Source: Saccharomonospora glauca K62
GTDB lineage: Bacteria; Actinomycetota; Actinomycetes; Mycobacteriales; Pseudonocardiaceae
Direction of reading: 5' to 3'
Length of the DNA: 64,000 nt
Assembly (NCBI RefSeq): GCF_000243395.2
Contig: NZ_CM001484.1
Location: forward strand, 2,906,424 to 2,970,423
The position numbers and the translations under genes are program-made. Shown in pieces: positions 23,459 through 32,664 of the stretch; within the stretch, counting starts at the first letter, position 1, and the number at the start of each line of letters is the position of its first letter. The notes under the pieces are model-generated. The model made no database searches, had not been told where the DNA came from, and was given only the letters and a program-made list of their open reading frames with translations.

Positions 23459-24523
23459 GTGCTCTTCGACAGGATCGTCCGGCCCGCCCTCTACCGCCTC
23501 CACCGGAACGACGCCGAGGCCGTGCACGAACGCACCGTGCAGCTGCTCGCCGGGGTGGGCAGATTCGGTCCCCTCACCACGGCGTTACGCCGGTACTACC
23601 GGGTCGACGACCCGTGCACCGTGTTCGGTGTCCGGTTCCCGAACCGGCTCGGCCTCGCCGCGGGGATGGACAAGGACGGCCGCGCCCTGAACGCGTGGTC
23701 CGCGTTGGGCTTCGGCTTCGTCGAGGTGGGCACGGTGACCCGCCACGCGCAGCCGGGGAACCCCGGACCGCGGCTGTTCACCCTCGACGCCAGTGACGCC
23801 GTGCTCAACCGTATGGGCTTCAACAACGCCGGCGCGGAGGCCCTCGCGCGACGGCTGGCCACCGACGGCACCCCGGACGTCCCGCTCGGCATCAGCATCG
23901 GGAAGTCCAAGGTCACCCCGGTCGAGGACGCGATCTCCGACTACCGGACCTCGCTCGTCACCCTGTCCCCGTACGCCGACTACGTGGCGATCAACGTCAG
24001 CTCCCCCAACACACCGGGGTTGCGCACGCTGCAGGACCGCGGCGCGCTGACGGAACTGCTGACCGAGCTCTCCCGCACCTCCCGTGAACTCGCGGAGGCC
24101 GCCCGGCGCGAACCGGTGCCCCTGCTCGTGAAGGTGGCTCCCGACCTGTCGTTCGACGCTCTCGACGAACTCCTGGGCGTCTGCCTCGACCACGGCGTCT
24201 CGGGCGTGATCGCCACCAACACCACCCTCTCCCGAGAAGGGCTCGCCCCGGAGGACGCCCGGTTCGCCTCCGAGCAGGGCGGACTCTCGGGACGCCCCCT
24301 CGCCGCGCGCTCGGTGGAGATCGTGCGCTTCATCCACGACCGAGTGGGCGACTCACTGCCGATCATCGGGGTGGGCGGCATCGGGAGCCCGGACGACGCG
24401 CTCCGCATGCTCGACGCGGGAGCGAGCCTGTTGCAGGTCTTCAGCGCGTTCGCGCTCCACGGCCCCGCGGTGGTGAAGCGGATCAACTCCCGGCTTTCGC
24501 GGCAGCGGGCCGTACCGCGCTGA
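23459..24523 (+). CDS. pyrD: Dihydroorotate dehydrogenase (quinone), class 2
   Basis: A 354-residue membrane-associated flavoenzyme that oxidises dihydroorotate to orotate with quinone. The N-terminal helices [19 protein letters not shown] are the class 2 quinone-tunnel extension. [48 protein letters not shown] (catalytic Ser), [19 protein letters not shown] and [29 protein letters not shown] (FMN phosphate site) are all present. GTG at 23459 gives the normal N-terminus; GATACT lies exactly 7 bases before it, so it may have its own leaderless promoter downstream of the leader structure. It overlaps the next gene tail to tail by 41 bases. Confidence 0.95.
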   Translation: MLFDRIVRPALYRLHRNDAEAVHERTVQLLAGVGRFGPLTTALRRYYRVDDPCTVFGVRFPNRLGLAAGMDKDGRALNAWSALGFGFVEVGTVTRHAQPGNPGPRLFTLDASDAVLNRMGFNNAGAEALARRLATDGTPDVPLGISIGKSKVTPVEDAISDYRTSLVTLSPYADYVAINVSSPNTPGLRTLQDRGALTELLTELSRTSRELAEAARREPVPLLVKVAPDLSFDALDELLGVCLDHGVSGVIATNTTLSREGLAPEDARFASEQGGLSGRPLAARSVEIVRFIHDRVGDSLPIIGVGGIGSPDDALRMLDAGASLLQVFSAFALHGPAVVKRINSRLSRQRAVPR

Positions 24524-25862
24524 GGTGACGCAGGTAGGCGCGCCAGCACTCCCACGCGGTGAGGTCCACCCCACCCTCGGCCACGGCCGGATCGCACAGG
24601 ATCGCGGGCGCGCTCGTGCCGTCCGCCAGGTCCACCGTGCCCAGGCGCATCGGCGCGGACAGCCCGGCGACGAACTCCCCGAGCGCGGCGGGGGAGAGCA
24701 ACCATTCCTCCCCGAGCAACGGCCCACCCTCCGTCGGAACGTCCGTGGGCACGACTCCCGCCTCGGGCGGGTCCTGCTCGAACAGCACCAGCCGGTAGTG
24801 GCGTGAGGTGGTCGCGAAGCCCGTGAAACGCGCCCCGACCCGCTCCAGCTCGACCGCCCGTGGCTGGCCTCGCAGGAAGGACCCGAAGGCGATCAGCCGC
24901 ACTCCCACGTCCGGATAGGGCGAGGGCGCCTGGGACCCGGTGAGCAGCCCCGCGAGGTCGAGCGCGATCTGGTCGTCGAACGGCTTCGTCAGCAGTCCCA
25001 CCCCGCCTCCGTCGCGCACGGGAAGCAGCATGGCGGCCGTGTCCAGACGCGTCACCAGCCGCGCGAGCGAACCCGCCCCCCTGCCCTGGGGCAGCAGCAG
25101 CGCGTCGTGGTCCCGCAGTGCGAGCGCCGCACGACGGCGGCAGAGGACGTCCCCGTCGCCGAAGTCGATCTCGTCCGTCACCGCGCCCGCGACCCGCAAC
25201 GTCTCCGCCGTCGTCCGGAGTCGAGCCGCCTCCGCGGGAGGCAGTCCGGCGAGGAACGCGTGGTCGGGGACCCCGACGCGGGGGTGGTCACCCGCGCTCA
25301 GGCGCACCGACTCGGGCCAGTGCCTGCTGAACGTCGCCGAATCCGACCGGGGGTCCGGCCCCGTCACCGCGGCCGCCACCTGCTGGGCCACGGCCGCGTC
25401 CCGCGCCAGCACCGTGGTGATCCCCGACTCGCTCGCGGGCAACAGGCCGCGGGTGGGCACGAACCCGACCACGCCGCGGCAGGCGGAGGGCGGCTCGGTC
25501 ACCAACAGCGCGTCGAGCTTGCTGAGCGTCTCCAACCGCACCTCGGTACCGGGGGAAGGCGCCCCCGGCACCGTGTGCCCGGCGACCACCGCGCCCGCCC
25601 GCATCAGTCTGCCCACGACGACCGGCTGGTCCGGCGCGGCGACGAGGGTGCCCACCAGCGGCAGGTGCTCCCCCGCCCGAACCCGCTCGTCCACGGCCTT
25701 GGCCTCCACGAGGACGTCCTCCCGGCAACGCAGCCGCACGGACGGTGCGGGGCCGAGCCCCCGCGAGAGCGCGTCGAACACCGAGAGCACGCGCTGCACG
25801 GCTTGGCTCGTGGTGATGGGAGGAAGCGGGACCGTGTCGTCGTCGAACAGGAACAGGTTCAC
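24483..25862 (-). CDS. Degenerate amidase-like protein with allophanate hydrolase C-terminal domain
   Basis: A 459-residue protein. The first two thirds align in style with amidase-signature enzymes ([22 protein letters not shown] corresponds to the PAALNNIVGLKPTRGLLP block of allophanate hydrolases), but the Gly/Ser-rich catalytic segment and the Lys of the Ser-Ser-Lys triad are missing. The last 150 residues match the allophanate hydrolase C-terminal domain ([46 protein letters not shown]). No urea carboxylase is nearby. It is probably a non-hydrolytic relative or an enzyme with changed chemistry. Overlaps pyrD on the opposite strand. Confidence 0.65.
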   Translation of the reverse strand: MNLFLFDDDTVPLPPITTSQAVQRVLSVFDALSRGLGPAPSVRLRCREDVLVEAKAVDERVRAGEHLPLVGTLVAAPDQPVVVGRLMRAGAVVAGHTVPGAPSPGTEVRLETLSKLDALLVTEPPSACRGVVGFVPTRGLLPASESGITTVLARDAAVAQQVAAAVTGPDPRSDSATFSRHWPESVRLSAGDHPRVGVPDHAFLAGLPPAEAARLRTTAETLRVAGAVTDEIDFGDGDVLCRRRAALALRDHDALLLPQGRGAGSLARLVTRLDTAAMLLPVRDGGGVGLLTKPFDDQIALDLAGLLTGSQAPSPYPDVGVRLIAFGSFLRGQPRAVELERVGARFTGFATTSRHYRLVLFEQDPPEAGVVPTDVPTEGGPLLGEEWLLSPAALGEFVAGLSAPMRLGTVDLADGTSAPAILCDPAVAEGGVDLTAWECWRAYLRHLSAVRPAAAKAGS

Positions 25863-25949
25863 GCCGCTGTCCTTTCCTGACAGAGTCTGGCGCGTAGTAC
25901 CTACCCGGCTCGGCAGTCGGTCAACCGGCCCCTACGAGAACACCCGTTC

Positions 25950-26861
25950 CTACGACGACGACAGCTCCCGCAACGCCGACGCCAACCCCGCCAGGCGATC
26001 GGTGGCGTCGGTGAGTGCTTCCCTGGCCTGCGGCACGCCTCCGCTGGAGGCCGCCACCGCCCGGCCCGCGGCGGCGACGAGGGAGCCGTACTCCTCCACC
26101 CCCTCGTCGAGTTGCCCGCGCAGCTCCGCCACCGCGGCGTCCAACGCCGCGTGTTCGCTCGCGGGCGCGGACGCCCTCGCCCGCTCGACCGACTCGATCC
26201 GCGCGGCCAGCGTCCGCAACGCGGCGGCGGCCTCCTCCGCGGTGGAGCGGGTCTGTTCCACCGACAACTGCGGCACCGGCGCCGTACCGTGTTCGGCGGA
26301 CTCGGACAGTTGGGCCAGCAGCTCCGCCAGCGACGCTTCGCTTCGCGCCAGTCGCTCCATCGGCTCCCTGGCCACGGACCCCCTACGTGGCAGCTCGGGT
26401 GGGCGAGGCGTCGCCGGCACCGTGATCTTGCTCAGCCGGTACAGCCGAATCCCCGAACGGACCCCCAGTGCACCGAAGACCACCGTGCCGACCAGGCCGC
26501 TGAAGGCCCCTCGCCATCCGTCTATTCCCCCGGTGAGCCCTGCGTAGCCGACGACCGCGTACAGGACGGCCACCAGCGAAAGCACGATCCACAGCGTCAG
26601 GGCACGCGACGTGCGGCGCTTACGACGTTCGTGCTTCGCCGCGGGGTCGTTCCAGCGCGCCCACTTCTCCCGGACCTCGGCGACGACCGGCGGCACGACG
26701 GGAACCGGTCGAGACTCGGTTTCGGCTCCCTCGGACGTCCGAGCCGTCTTCGCGGCGTCGGCATACGCACGCACCATCCGCTGGGCGCGCTGGGCGTAGT
26801 CGGGCAGACGCTGTAAGTGTTTGTCGAACTTCGCGAAACGCTCGTTCCGTCCGCCCGCCAC
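25950..26861 (-). CDS. pspM: Phage-shock envelope stress protein PspM
   Basis: A 303-residue integral membrane protein: a basic N-terminal region with FDKHLQRLPDYAQRAQRMVRAY, two membrane spans (about 88-108 and 115-135), and a long C-terminal coiled-coil region of Ala/Glu/Arg heptads. Order and topology match mycobacterial Rv2743c (PspM), which anchors PspA at the membrane. GTG start is 29 bases after pspA in the same direction, with GGGGG upstream. Third gene of clgR-pspA-pspM; no PspN-like gene follows, unlike in M. tuberculosis. Confidence 0.8.
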   Translation of the reverse strand: MAGGRNERFAKFDKHLQRLPDYAQRAQRMVRAYADAAKTARTSEGAETESRPVPVVPPVVAEVREKWARWNDPAAKHERRKRRTSRALTLWIVLSLVAVLYAVVGYAGLTGGIDGWRGAFSGLVGTVVFGALGVRSGIRLYRLSKITVPATPRPPELPRRGSVAREPMERLARSEASLAELLAQLSESAEHGTAPVPQLSVEQTRSTAEEAAAALRTLAARIESVERARASAPASEHAALDAAVAELRGQLDEGVEEYGSLVAAAGRAVAASSGGVPQAREALTDATDRLAGLASALRELSSS

Positions 26862-26890
26862 GGTTTACCCCCACGTGAAGACTGCTGCGG

Positions 26891-27739
26891 TCACGCCTGG
26901 TTCTTCTGACGCTCGGCCTCGACCCTGGCCTGAATCTCGCGCTGGATGTCCGAGGACGTCGACGAGCTCGACGCGGTGCTGCTCCCGGACTCGCCGCTCG
27001 TGACCTGCGCGACCGACTCGCCCCTCATGGAAGCCCTGATCTGCTCCAGGCGGTTGTGACCCGCCAGCTGGGTGGTGGAGTGCTGAACCTCCAGCATCCG
27101 ACCCTGCACGGAGTTCTGCGCCAGCTCGGCCGATCCCAGGGCCGTGGTGTACCGCTTCTCGATCTTGTCGCGGATCTCGTCCAGCGACGGCGTGTTGCCC
27201 GGCGCGGCCAGCTCCGACATCTGGTTCAGCGAGGCCGACACCTGCTCCTGCATCTTCGCCTGTTCGAGCTGCGACAGCAGCTTGGTGCGCTCGGCCAGCT
27301 TCTGCTGCAGCATGGCGGCGTTACGCTCGACGGCCTGCTTGGCCTGCTCGGCGGCCTGCAACGCCTGGTCGTGCAGCGTCTTCAGATCCTCGATCGCCTG
27401 CTCCGCCGTGACGAGCTGCGCGGCGAAGCCTTCCGCGGCGGTCTCGAACTCCTGGGCCTTCTTCTCGTCACCCTTCGCCCTGGCCTCGTCTGCGAGGGTC
27501 AGCGCCTGACGAGTGGAGGCCTGCAGCTTTTCGACCTCACCGAGCTGCCGGTTGAGCTTCATCTCCAGCTGTCGCTGGTTGCCGATCACCGAGGCGGCCT
27601 GCTGGGACAGGGCCTGATGGTTTCGCTGCGCCTCCTCGATGGCCTGCTGGATCTGCACCTTGGGATCAGCGTGCTCGTCGACCTTGGACGAGAACGCCGC
27701 CATCAGGTACTTCCAGAACTTCACGAAAGGGTTGGCCAT
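26891..27739 (-). CDS. pspA: PspA/IM30 family envelope stress protein
   Basis: A 282-residue helical membrane-remodelling protein: an amphipathic N-terminal helix ([26 protein letters not shown]), then the long PspA/Vipp1 coiled coil with [35 protein letters not shown] and [17 protein letters not shown], and a Ser-rich linker before a last helix. PspA coats damaged membrane and in mycobacteria interacts with ClgR. A 190-base gap with no gene separates it from clgR; GGAGGAG precedes the ATG. Confidence 0.93.
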   Translation of the reverse strand: MANPFVKFWKYLMAAFSSKVDEHADPKVQIQQAIEEAQRNHQALSQQAASVIGNQRQLEMKLNRQLGEVEKLQASTRQALTLADEARAKGDEKKAQEFETAAEGFAAQLVTAEQAIEDLKTLHDQALQAAEQAKQAVERNAAMLQQKLAERTKLLSQLEQAKMQEQVSASLNQMSELAAPGNTPSLDEIRDKIEKRYTTALGSAELAQNSVQGRMLEVQHSTTQLAGHNRLEQIRASMRGESVAQVTSGESGSSTASSSSTSSDIQREIQARVEAERQKNQA

Positions 27740-27930
27740 CTCCTCCGCCTGCTTTCTCGCGTACCACAGTTGCCGACCGGGTACCGCACCTGCCCGACAA
27801 ACGTCAACGTCGAATACGCTGCGCGCTTCTCGAACACGTGATCCCCGTGTTTGGGTTCCATCGTGTCAGGTCGGACGTCGCCGTTCCAGGCGACCCCGCC
27901 GATTTCAGGGATCACCCTGATGCCGCGGCC

Positions 27931-28395
27931 TTATGCGGCCAGCACGGCCTTCGACTTCGGGGCACGAATGGTGGTCCGCAGCGTCGGAGACAGGCGGAAG
28001 TCCGTGAGATCGTCACGCTTGCGGCCAGTGACCAGACGGCCGCCCTCGAAACCACGCTTCCTCTCGTCCATCCGCCCCTCGCCCGGTGTGTCCTTGCCTT
28101 CCTCGGCGCCCACGGTCGTCAGTTCGTCGGGGCGGGGATCGACGGCCGCGTCGACCCGGTCGAGTGCCGAGACGTCCGCGGCGACGTTGCGCAGCAACTC
28201 GCTCAGCGGCAGCTCCAGCGCCTCGCAGATCGAAGCGAGCAGCTCGCTGGACGCCTCTTTCTGCCCTCGTTCGACCTCGGACAGGTACCCAAGGCTCACC
28301 TTGGCGGCGCGGGAGATGTCGCGCAGCGTCCGGCGCTTGGTGGTGCGGGCATGACGGAGCCGATCACCGATCGCCTCACGCAACAGCACGGTCAT
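27931..28395 (-). CDS. clgR: ClgR, XRE-family stress regulator of clp and psp genes
   Basis: A 154-residue regulator. An N-terminal Cro/CI helix-turn-helix ([37 protein letters not shown]) is followed by a linker and a C-terminal tail ending AVLAA. ClgR homologues are degraded by ClpP through such an LAA-like end. ATG at 28395 has GGGAGG 7 bases upstream; a GTG codon directly before is an alternative. ClgR activates clpP and psp genes under envelope and proteotoxic stress. A CGC-N5-GCG palindrome 70 bp upstream fits autoregulation. Gene order clgR-pspA-pspM matches Rv2745c-Rv2743c. Confidence 0.92.
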   Translation of the reverse strand: MTVLLREAIGDRLRHARTTKRRTLRDISRAAKVSLGYLSEVERGQKEASSELLASICEALELPLSELLRNVAADVSALDRVDAAVDPRPDELTTVGAEEGKDTPGEGRMDERKRGFEGGRLVTGRKRDDLTDFRLSPTLRTTIRAPKSKAVLAA

Positions 28396-28464
28396 CACGC
28401 GCCTCCCTTCCTTGTCCCCACGGTACCGAGACCGAGGGACGAAGCGCAGGTGCTTAACACGAAC

Positions 28465-28481
28465 GTCCGCCCACAGCGAAC
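28465..28481 (-). promoter_or_regulatory. Candidate ClgR box upstream of clgR
   Basis: The palindrome reads GTCCGC-N5-GCGAAC on the plus strand; the reverse complement of the right arm is GTTCGC, so 5 of 6 arm bases match. ClgR sites in Streptomyces and Corynebacterium have a CGC-N5-GCG core. It lies about 70 bp before the clgR ATG. Confidence 0.6.
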
Positions 28482-28488
28482 GCTTCGG

Positions 28489-28977
28489 TTACCGAATATG
28501 TTCCCGGAGCAACCGGAGAGCCTCTTCCACTGCGCCCGTTCGGACGTTTTCCCGGTCACCCGACAGATGCACGGTCCGCACCACGCGGGTACCGGGTCCG
28601 GCCAGCCCGAGGTGCACGACTCCGGGATCGACACCGTCCTGGGGGTCGGGACCGGCTACTCCCGTGAGACCGAGCCCCCAATCGGCACCGCAGCGGCTCC
28701 GGGCCCCCTCTGCCAGTTGCGCGGCGACCTCCGGGTACACGGCACCGTGCTCGGCCAACAGCTTCTCGTCCACGTCGGCGAGGCCGTGCTTGAGGTCGGT
28801 GGCGTAGACCACCAGACCACCCCGCAGCACCGCGCTGGCTCCGGGGATCCGCGCGATCGTCGCGCACACGAGCCCGGCCGTGAGCGACTCGGCCGCCGCC
28901 ACGGTCTGACGGCGACGGGTCAGCTCGGCCACGAGCCACGCCGCCTGCTCGACGTCGTGCCCACCCGGTGCGCTCAC
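28489..28977 (-). CDS. CinA C-terminal domain protein (nicotinamide-nucleotide amidase type)
   Basis: A 162-residue stand-alone CinA C-terminal domain, an enzyme type that deamidates NMN in pyridine-nucleotide recycling. Diagnostic parts are VAAAESLTAGLVCATIARIPGAS, GGLVVYATDLKHGLADVDEKLL and GLTGVAGPDPQDGVDPGVVHLGL. The N-terminal MoaB-like domain of full-length CinA is absent, as in many bacteria. The GTG start overlaps the pgsA stop by 4 bases. Located between pgsA and clgR. Confidence 0.9.
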   Translation of the reverse strand: MSAPGGHDVEQAAWLVAELTRRRQTVAAAESLTAGLVCATIARIPGASAVLRGGLVVYATDLKHGLADVDEKLLAEHGAVYPEVAAQLAEGARSRCGADWGLGLTGVAGPDPQDGVDPGVVHLGLAGPGTRVVRTVHLSGDRENVRTGAVEEALRLLREHIR

Positions 28978-29627
28978 TTCAGCTCCACGGGACCTTGGCG
29001 GGCGACCGCCCGCAGTCGCACCGCCCTGACGAGGTAGTCCACCCCCGTGCCGAGCGTGAGGAGTACGGCCAGGCCCAACAGGCCCCACACGACGGGCTCG
29101 GCCTGCGACGGGAGTGGCAACAACACCAGACCGATGGCCACGACCTGGGTCAGGGTCTTGGCCTTGCCTCCCTTGCTGGCCGGGATGACCCCGTGCCGGA
29201 TGACCCAGAACCGCAGCGCCGTCACGGCGGCCTCCCGGCCGAGGATCACGACGGTGATCCACCACGGCAGCTCACCGAGCACGCTCAGCCCCAGCAACGC
29301 GGCCCCGATCAAGGCCTTGTCGGCGATCGGGTCGACGATCTTGCCGAAGTCGGTCACCAAGTCGTAGCGCCGGGCCAGCCAGCCGTCGAGGCGGTCGGTC
29401 ACGGCCGCCAGGGCGAACACGGCGGTGGCGACGTAACGCCAGGGCGAGACGTCGAACCACTCGGCCCCGCCGGGAGTGTCCCCCAGGAACAACGCCACGA
29501 CGAACACCGGCACCAGCACCAGGCGCACCATGGTGAGCACGTTGGCCACGTTCCACATGGGGACGGCCACGTCCTCCCGAACGACGGCGTCGGCCGGGCT
29601 CGTCCCGTCAGCCTTGCCGGTACTCAC
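28974..29627 (-). CDS. pgsA: CDP-diacylglycerol--glycerol-3-phosphate 3-phosphatidyltransferase
   Basis: A 217-residue membrane enzyme making phosphatidylglycerophosphate, the precursor of PG and cardiolipin. The CDP-alcohol phosphotransferase motif is complete in [28 protein letters not shown], giving D-x2-D-G-x2-A-R-x8-G-x3-D-x3-D. Five to six membrane spans are visible. Position after rimO and before cinA-C and clgR corresponds to pgsA3 (Rv2746c). Linked to rimO by a GTGA overlap. Confidence 0.92.
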   Translation of the reverse strand: MSTGKADGTSPADAVVREDVAVPMWNVANVLTMVRLVLVPVFVVALFLGDTPGGAEWFDVSPWRYVATAVFALAAVTDRLDGWLARRYDLVTDFGKIVDPIADKALIGAALLGLSVLGELPWWITVVILGREAAVTALRFWVIRHGVIPASKGGKAKTLTQVVAIGLVLLPLPSQAEPVVWGLLGLAVLLTLGTGVDYLVRAVRLRAVARQGPVELK

Positions 29628-31054
29628 GTCGCGGAGTCCGCAGCGCCGACGGGACGCACCACCAGGTCGACGCCCGCACTGTCCACGACCTCGCAGCGAA
29701 TCAGCTCACCGACCTCGTACTCGCCGTCGGTGAGCACGACACACTCGCCGTCCACCTCGGGAGCCTGGTGCGCGGCCCTGCCCACGATCTCCTCCTCGAC
29801 CGACTCCACGAGCACGTCGACCGTCGAACCGATCCGGTCCTCGGCCCGCTGCGCGGTGAGTTCCTCGACCAACGCGGAGATCCGGCCGACCCGTTCGGCG
29901 ATCTCGGAGTCGTCCAGTTTGCCGTCGAACGTCTCCGCCTCGGTGCCGTCCTCGTCGGAGTACCCGAACACGCCGACCGCGTCCAGTCGCGCCTCGGTGA
30001 GGAACCGTTCGAGTTCGGCGACGTCCTCCTCCGTCTCACCGGGGAAACCGACGATCACGTTGGTACGGATACCCGCCTCGGGGGCGTAGGACCTGATCTG
30101 CTCGATCAGAGCAAGGAACGACTCCGTGGAGCCGAACCGTCGCATCCGCCGCAGCACGGACTCGCTGGAGTGCTGGAAGGACAGGTCGAAGTAGTCGGCG
30201 ACCCCCGGCGTGGTGGCGATGACCCGCACCAGGTCCGGCCGGGTCTCGGCCGGCTGGAGGTAGGAGACCCGCACTCGGGCTATGCCGTCGATGGCCGCCA
30301 ACCTGGGCAGCAGTCGTTCGAGCGCCCGCGTGCCCCCGAGGTCTCGACCCAGGTCCTTGCCGTAGGACGTCGAGTTCTCGCTCACGAGGAACAGCTCCCG
30401 CACCCCTTGGCCGGCGAGCCACTCGGCCTCGGCCACCAGCTCGTCGGGGTGCCGCGAGACGAACGAGCCACGGAAGGAGGGGATGGCGCAGAACGAGCAG
30501 CGGCGGTCGCAGCCCGACGCGATCTTGAGCGGGGCGACCGGGGAGTCGTCGAGCCGGGAACGCAACACGCGCGGACCCCAGCCAGCGTGACCGGGAACGG
30601 TCACCTCCTCAGCGGCGGCCTGCCGCTCGACGGGGGTGATCGGCAACAGCTTCCTGCGGTCGGTCGGCGTGTGCGACTCGACCCGCTTGCCCTCGACGAT
30701 GTCGGAGAGCCGCTCGGCGAGGTGCGGGTAGTGGTCGAAGCCGAGCACCGCGTCGGCCTCCGGCAGGTTCTCCGCCAGCTCCTGCCCGTAGCGCTCCGCC
30801 ATGCACCCGACGGCGACGACCTTCGCGCCGGTGTCGGAGGCGGCGAGCAGCGTGTCGACCGAATCCTTCTTGGCCTGCTCGACGAACCCGCACGTGTTGA
30901 CCACGACGACGTCGCTGGCGGTGGGGTCGTCACTGAGTTCCCAGCCGTCCGCGACGAGCCGACCTGCGAGTTCCTCGGAATCGACCTCGTTACGGGCGCA
31001 CCCGAGCGTCACCAGAGAAACCCGACGGTGGGGCGAGGATTCAGCGCTAGACAC
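29624..31054 (-). CDS. rimO: Ribosomal protein uS12 methylthiotransferase RimO
   Basis: A 476-residue radical-SAM enzyme that methylthiolates the conserved Asp of ribosomal protein S12. An N-terminal UPF0004 domain ([45 protein letters not shown]; three cluster cysteines) is followed by the radical-[11 protein letters not shown] motif and a C-terminal TRAM domain. GCARN and IPSFRG point to RimO rather than MiaB. GTG start with TACCCT 6 bases upstream suggests leaderless transcription and the head of the rimO-pgsA-cinA-C transcript. Divergent from argA. Confidence 0.93.
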   Translation of the reverse strand: MSSAESSPHRRVSLVTLGCARNEVDSEELAGRLVADGWELSDDPTASDVVVVNTCGFVEQAKKDSVDTLLAASDTGAKVVAVGCMAERYGQELAENLPEADAVLGFDHYPHLAERLSDIVEGKRVESHTPTDRRKLLPITPVERQAAAEEVTVPGHAGWGPRVLRSRLDDSPVAPLKIASGCDRRCSFCAIPSFRGSFVSRHPDELVAEAEWLAGQGVRELFLVSENSTSYGKDLGRDLGGTRALERLLPRLAAIDGIARVRVSYLQPAETRPDLVRVIATTPGVADYFDLSFQHSSESVLRRMRRFGSTESFLALIEQIRSYAPEAGIRTNVIVGFPGETEEDVAELERFLTEARLDAVGVFGYSDEDGTEAETFDGKLDDSEIAERVGRISALVEELTAQRAEDRIGSTVDVLVESVEEEIVGRAAHQAPEVDGECVVLTDGEYEVGELIRCEVVDSAGVDLVVRPVGAADSAT

Positions 31055-31135
31055 CTGTTCAGGGTAACGGGCACCCCACCACGTTCGAGCACACCCTGGT
31101 CACGGCCGATCGCCGTAAGCGCTAGCGTCTATGCC

Positions 31136-31669
31136 GTGCAAGCACCCCTGATCCGGCGCGCCCGCATCGCCGACGTGCGCACCATCAAAGCGCTGGTCGA
31201 CCGCGACGCGGGGCGGGTGCTACTGGAAAAAGACCTGATCACGCTCTACGAGGACGTGCAGGAGTTCTGGGTCGCCGAGCTGGACGGCCGTGTCGTGGGC
31301 TGCGGTGCGCTGCACGTCATGTGGGAGGATCTCGCCGAGATTCGCACGGTGACCGTGGACAAGGCCGTCCGTGGCCGTGGCATCGGGCACGCCCTGGTGC
31401 GGCGGCTCATCGACCTCGCGGTCGAACTCGGGCTCGCACGACTGTTCGTGCTGACCTTCGAGACCGAGTTCTTCGCACGGCACGGGTTCACCGAGATCGA
31501 GGGCACCCCCGTCCCCGCGGAGGTCTACGAGGAAATGCGACGGTCGGCCGACACCGGTGTCGCCGAGTTCCTCGACCTGCCGTTCGTGAAGCCGAACACG
31601 CTGGGCAACACCCGGATGCTGCTGCACCTCGACAAGCGGACCGATCCCTCGGACGCTCAGCGCTCCTGA
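31136..31669 (+). CDS. argA: Amino-acid N-acetyltransferase (short ArgA type)
   Basis: A 177-residue GNAT enzyme similar to M. tuberculosis Rv2747, an N-acetylglutamate synthase for the first step of arginine synthesis. IRRARIADVRTIKALVD, the acetyl-CoA loop VRGRGIGHALVRRLI and LARLFVLTFETEFFARHGFTEI are visible, and VPAEVYEEM and KPNTLGN near the end. The GTG start is exactly 7 bases after TAGCGT, so it is probably leaderless. Same neighbourhood as in mycobacteria (next to pgsA and ftsK). Overlaps menC tail to tail by 13 bases. Confidence 0.88.
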   Translation: MQAPLIRRARIADVRTIKALVDRDAGRVLLEKDLITLYEDVQEFWVAELDGRVVGCGALHVMWEDLAEIRTVTVDKAVRGRGIGHALVRRLIDLAVELGLARLFVLTFETEFFARHGFTEIEGTPVPAEVYEEMRRSADTGVAEFLDLPFVKPNTLGNTRMLLHLDKRTDPSDAQRS

Positions 31670-32658
31670 AGCAACGCGCTCACCCTGGACAGCCGGGCCA
31701 GCCAGCGGGCGGCGACGACCGGGTCGGCGGGCGCGTGGGCGTCCAGCAGGGCCGGGTCGGGTTCCGGACGGGTGTCCGGGACCGAGACGAACCCATCCAC
31801 CTGCCGAAGCGCCGCCGACGGCGGCACCACGTCACCGTCCAGCAGCGACAACGTGCCGAGTCCACACGCGAACGGCAGCTCGGGCAACGCCGCCGCCAAC
31901 GCCACCTCGGCCGCGAGCCCGACGGTCGTCTCCAGTGCCGAGGACACGACGCACGGCAGACCGCACGCCTCCGCGACCCGCAGCGCGCGGTGCACACCAC
32001 CCAGCGGCAGGCACTTCAGCACGGCCACGTCGGCCGCCTCGGCCACGGCCACCCGCAGCGGGTCCTCGGCCCTGCGGATGGACTCGTCGGCGGCGATGCG
32101 CACGTCCACCCGGCGTCGCACCTGCGCGAGTTCGGACAAAGTGCGACACGGTTGCTCGACGTATTCGAGGCCTCCCGCCGAGCGGTCGAGGACCCGGATG
32201 TGGCGCACGGCGGTCTCGACGTCCCACGCCGCGTTGGCGTCCACGCGGATCGCACCGTCCCGTCCCAGCGCCGAGCGCACGGCCTCGACCCTGGCCTGGT
32301 CCTCCCCCAACGATCCGGGCCGGTCGGCGACCTTCACCTTCGCGGTGCGACACCCCGACTTCGTGACGATCTCGTGCGCGGCGTCGGGTCCCACCGCGGG
32401 CACCGTGCAGTTGACGGGAATCCGGTCGCGCACCGGGGTGGGCCAGTGTCCCGTGCACTGCTCGACGGCCGCTTCGAGCCACGGCACGGAGCCGGAGTCG
32501 GCGTAGTCGTCGAACGGACAGAACTCCCCCCACCCGGCGGGTCCGCGCAACAACATTCCCTCGCGCACGGTGATGCCCCGGAACCGGGTCCGCATGGGGA
32601 TGGCGTAGACGCGGACGGACTCGACGGCGGCCAGGGGGTCGGGGGTGGTCGTGGACAT
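31657..32658 (-). CDS. menC: o-Succinylbenzoate synthase
   Basis: A 333-residue enolase-superfamily enzyme of menaquinone synthesis that dehydrates SHCHC to o-succinylbenzoate. The catalytic lysine pair is in AKVKVAD, metal-binding acidic residues are in RVDANAAWDVE, YVEQPC and IAADESIR, and the second-side lysine in AVLKCLPLGG. The N-terminal capping domain GWGEFCPFDDY is intact. It begins 6 bases after the ftsK stop, in the same direction, so it may be read from ftsK transcripts. Confidence 0.9.
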   Translation of the reverse strand: MSTTTPDPLAAVESVRVYAIPMRTRFRGITVREGMLLRGPAGWGEFCPFDDYADSGSVPWLEAAVEQCTGHWPTPVRDRIPVNCTVPAVGPDAAHEIVTKSGCRTAKVKVADRPGSLGEDQARVEAVRSALGRDGAIRVDANAAWDVETAVRHIRVLDRSAGGLEYVEQPCRTLSELAQVRRRVDVRIAADESIRRAEDPLRVAVAEAADVAVLKCLPLGGVHRALRVAEACGLPCVVSSALETTVGLAAEVALAAALPELPFACGLGTLSLLDGDVVPPSAALRQVDGFVSVPDTRPEPDPALLDAHAPADPVVAARWLARLSRVSALLQER

Positions 32659-32664
32659 GGTTCG

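Noticed and set aside
27740..27930. SigE-type promoter between clgR and pspA
   Set aside because: A minus-strand GGAACC is present, but the nearest GTT is at 18-19 bp, longer than the usual spacing, so it was not called.
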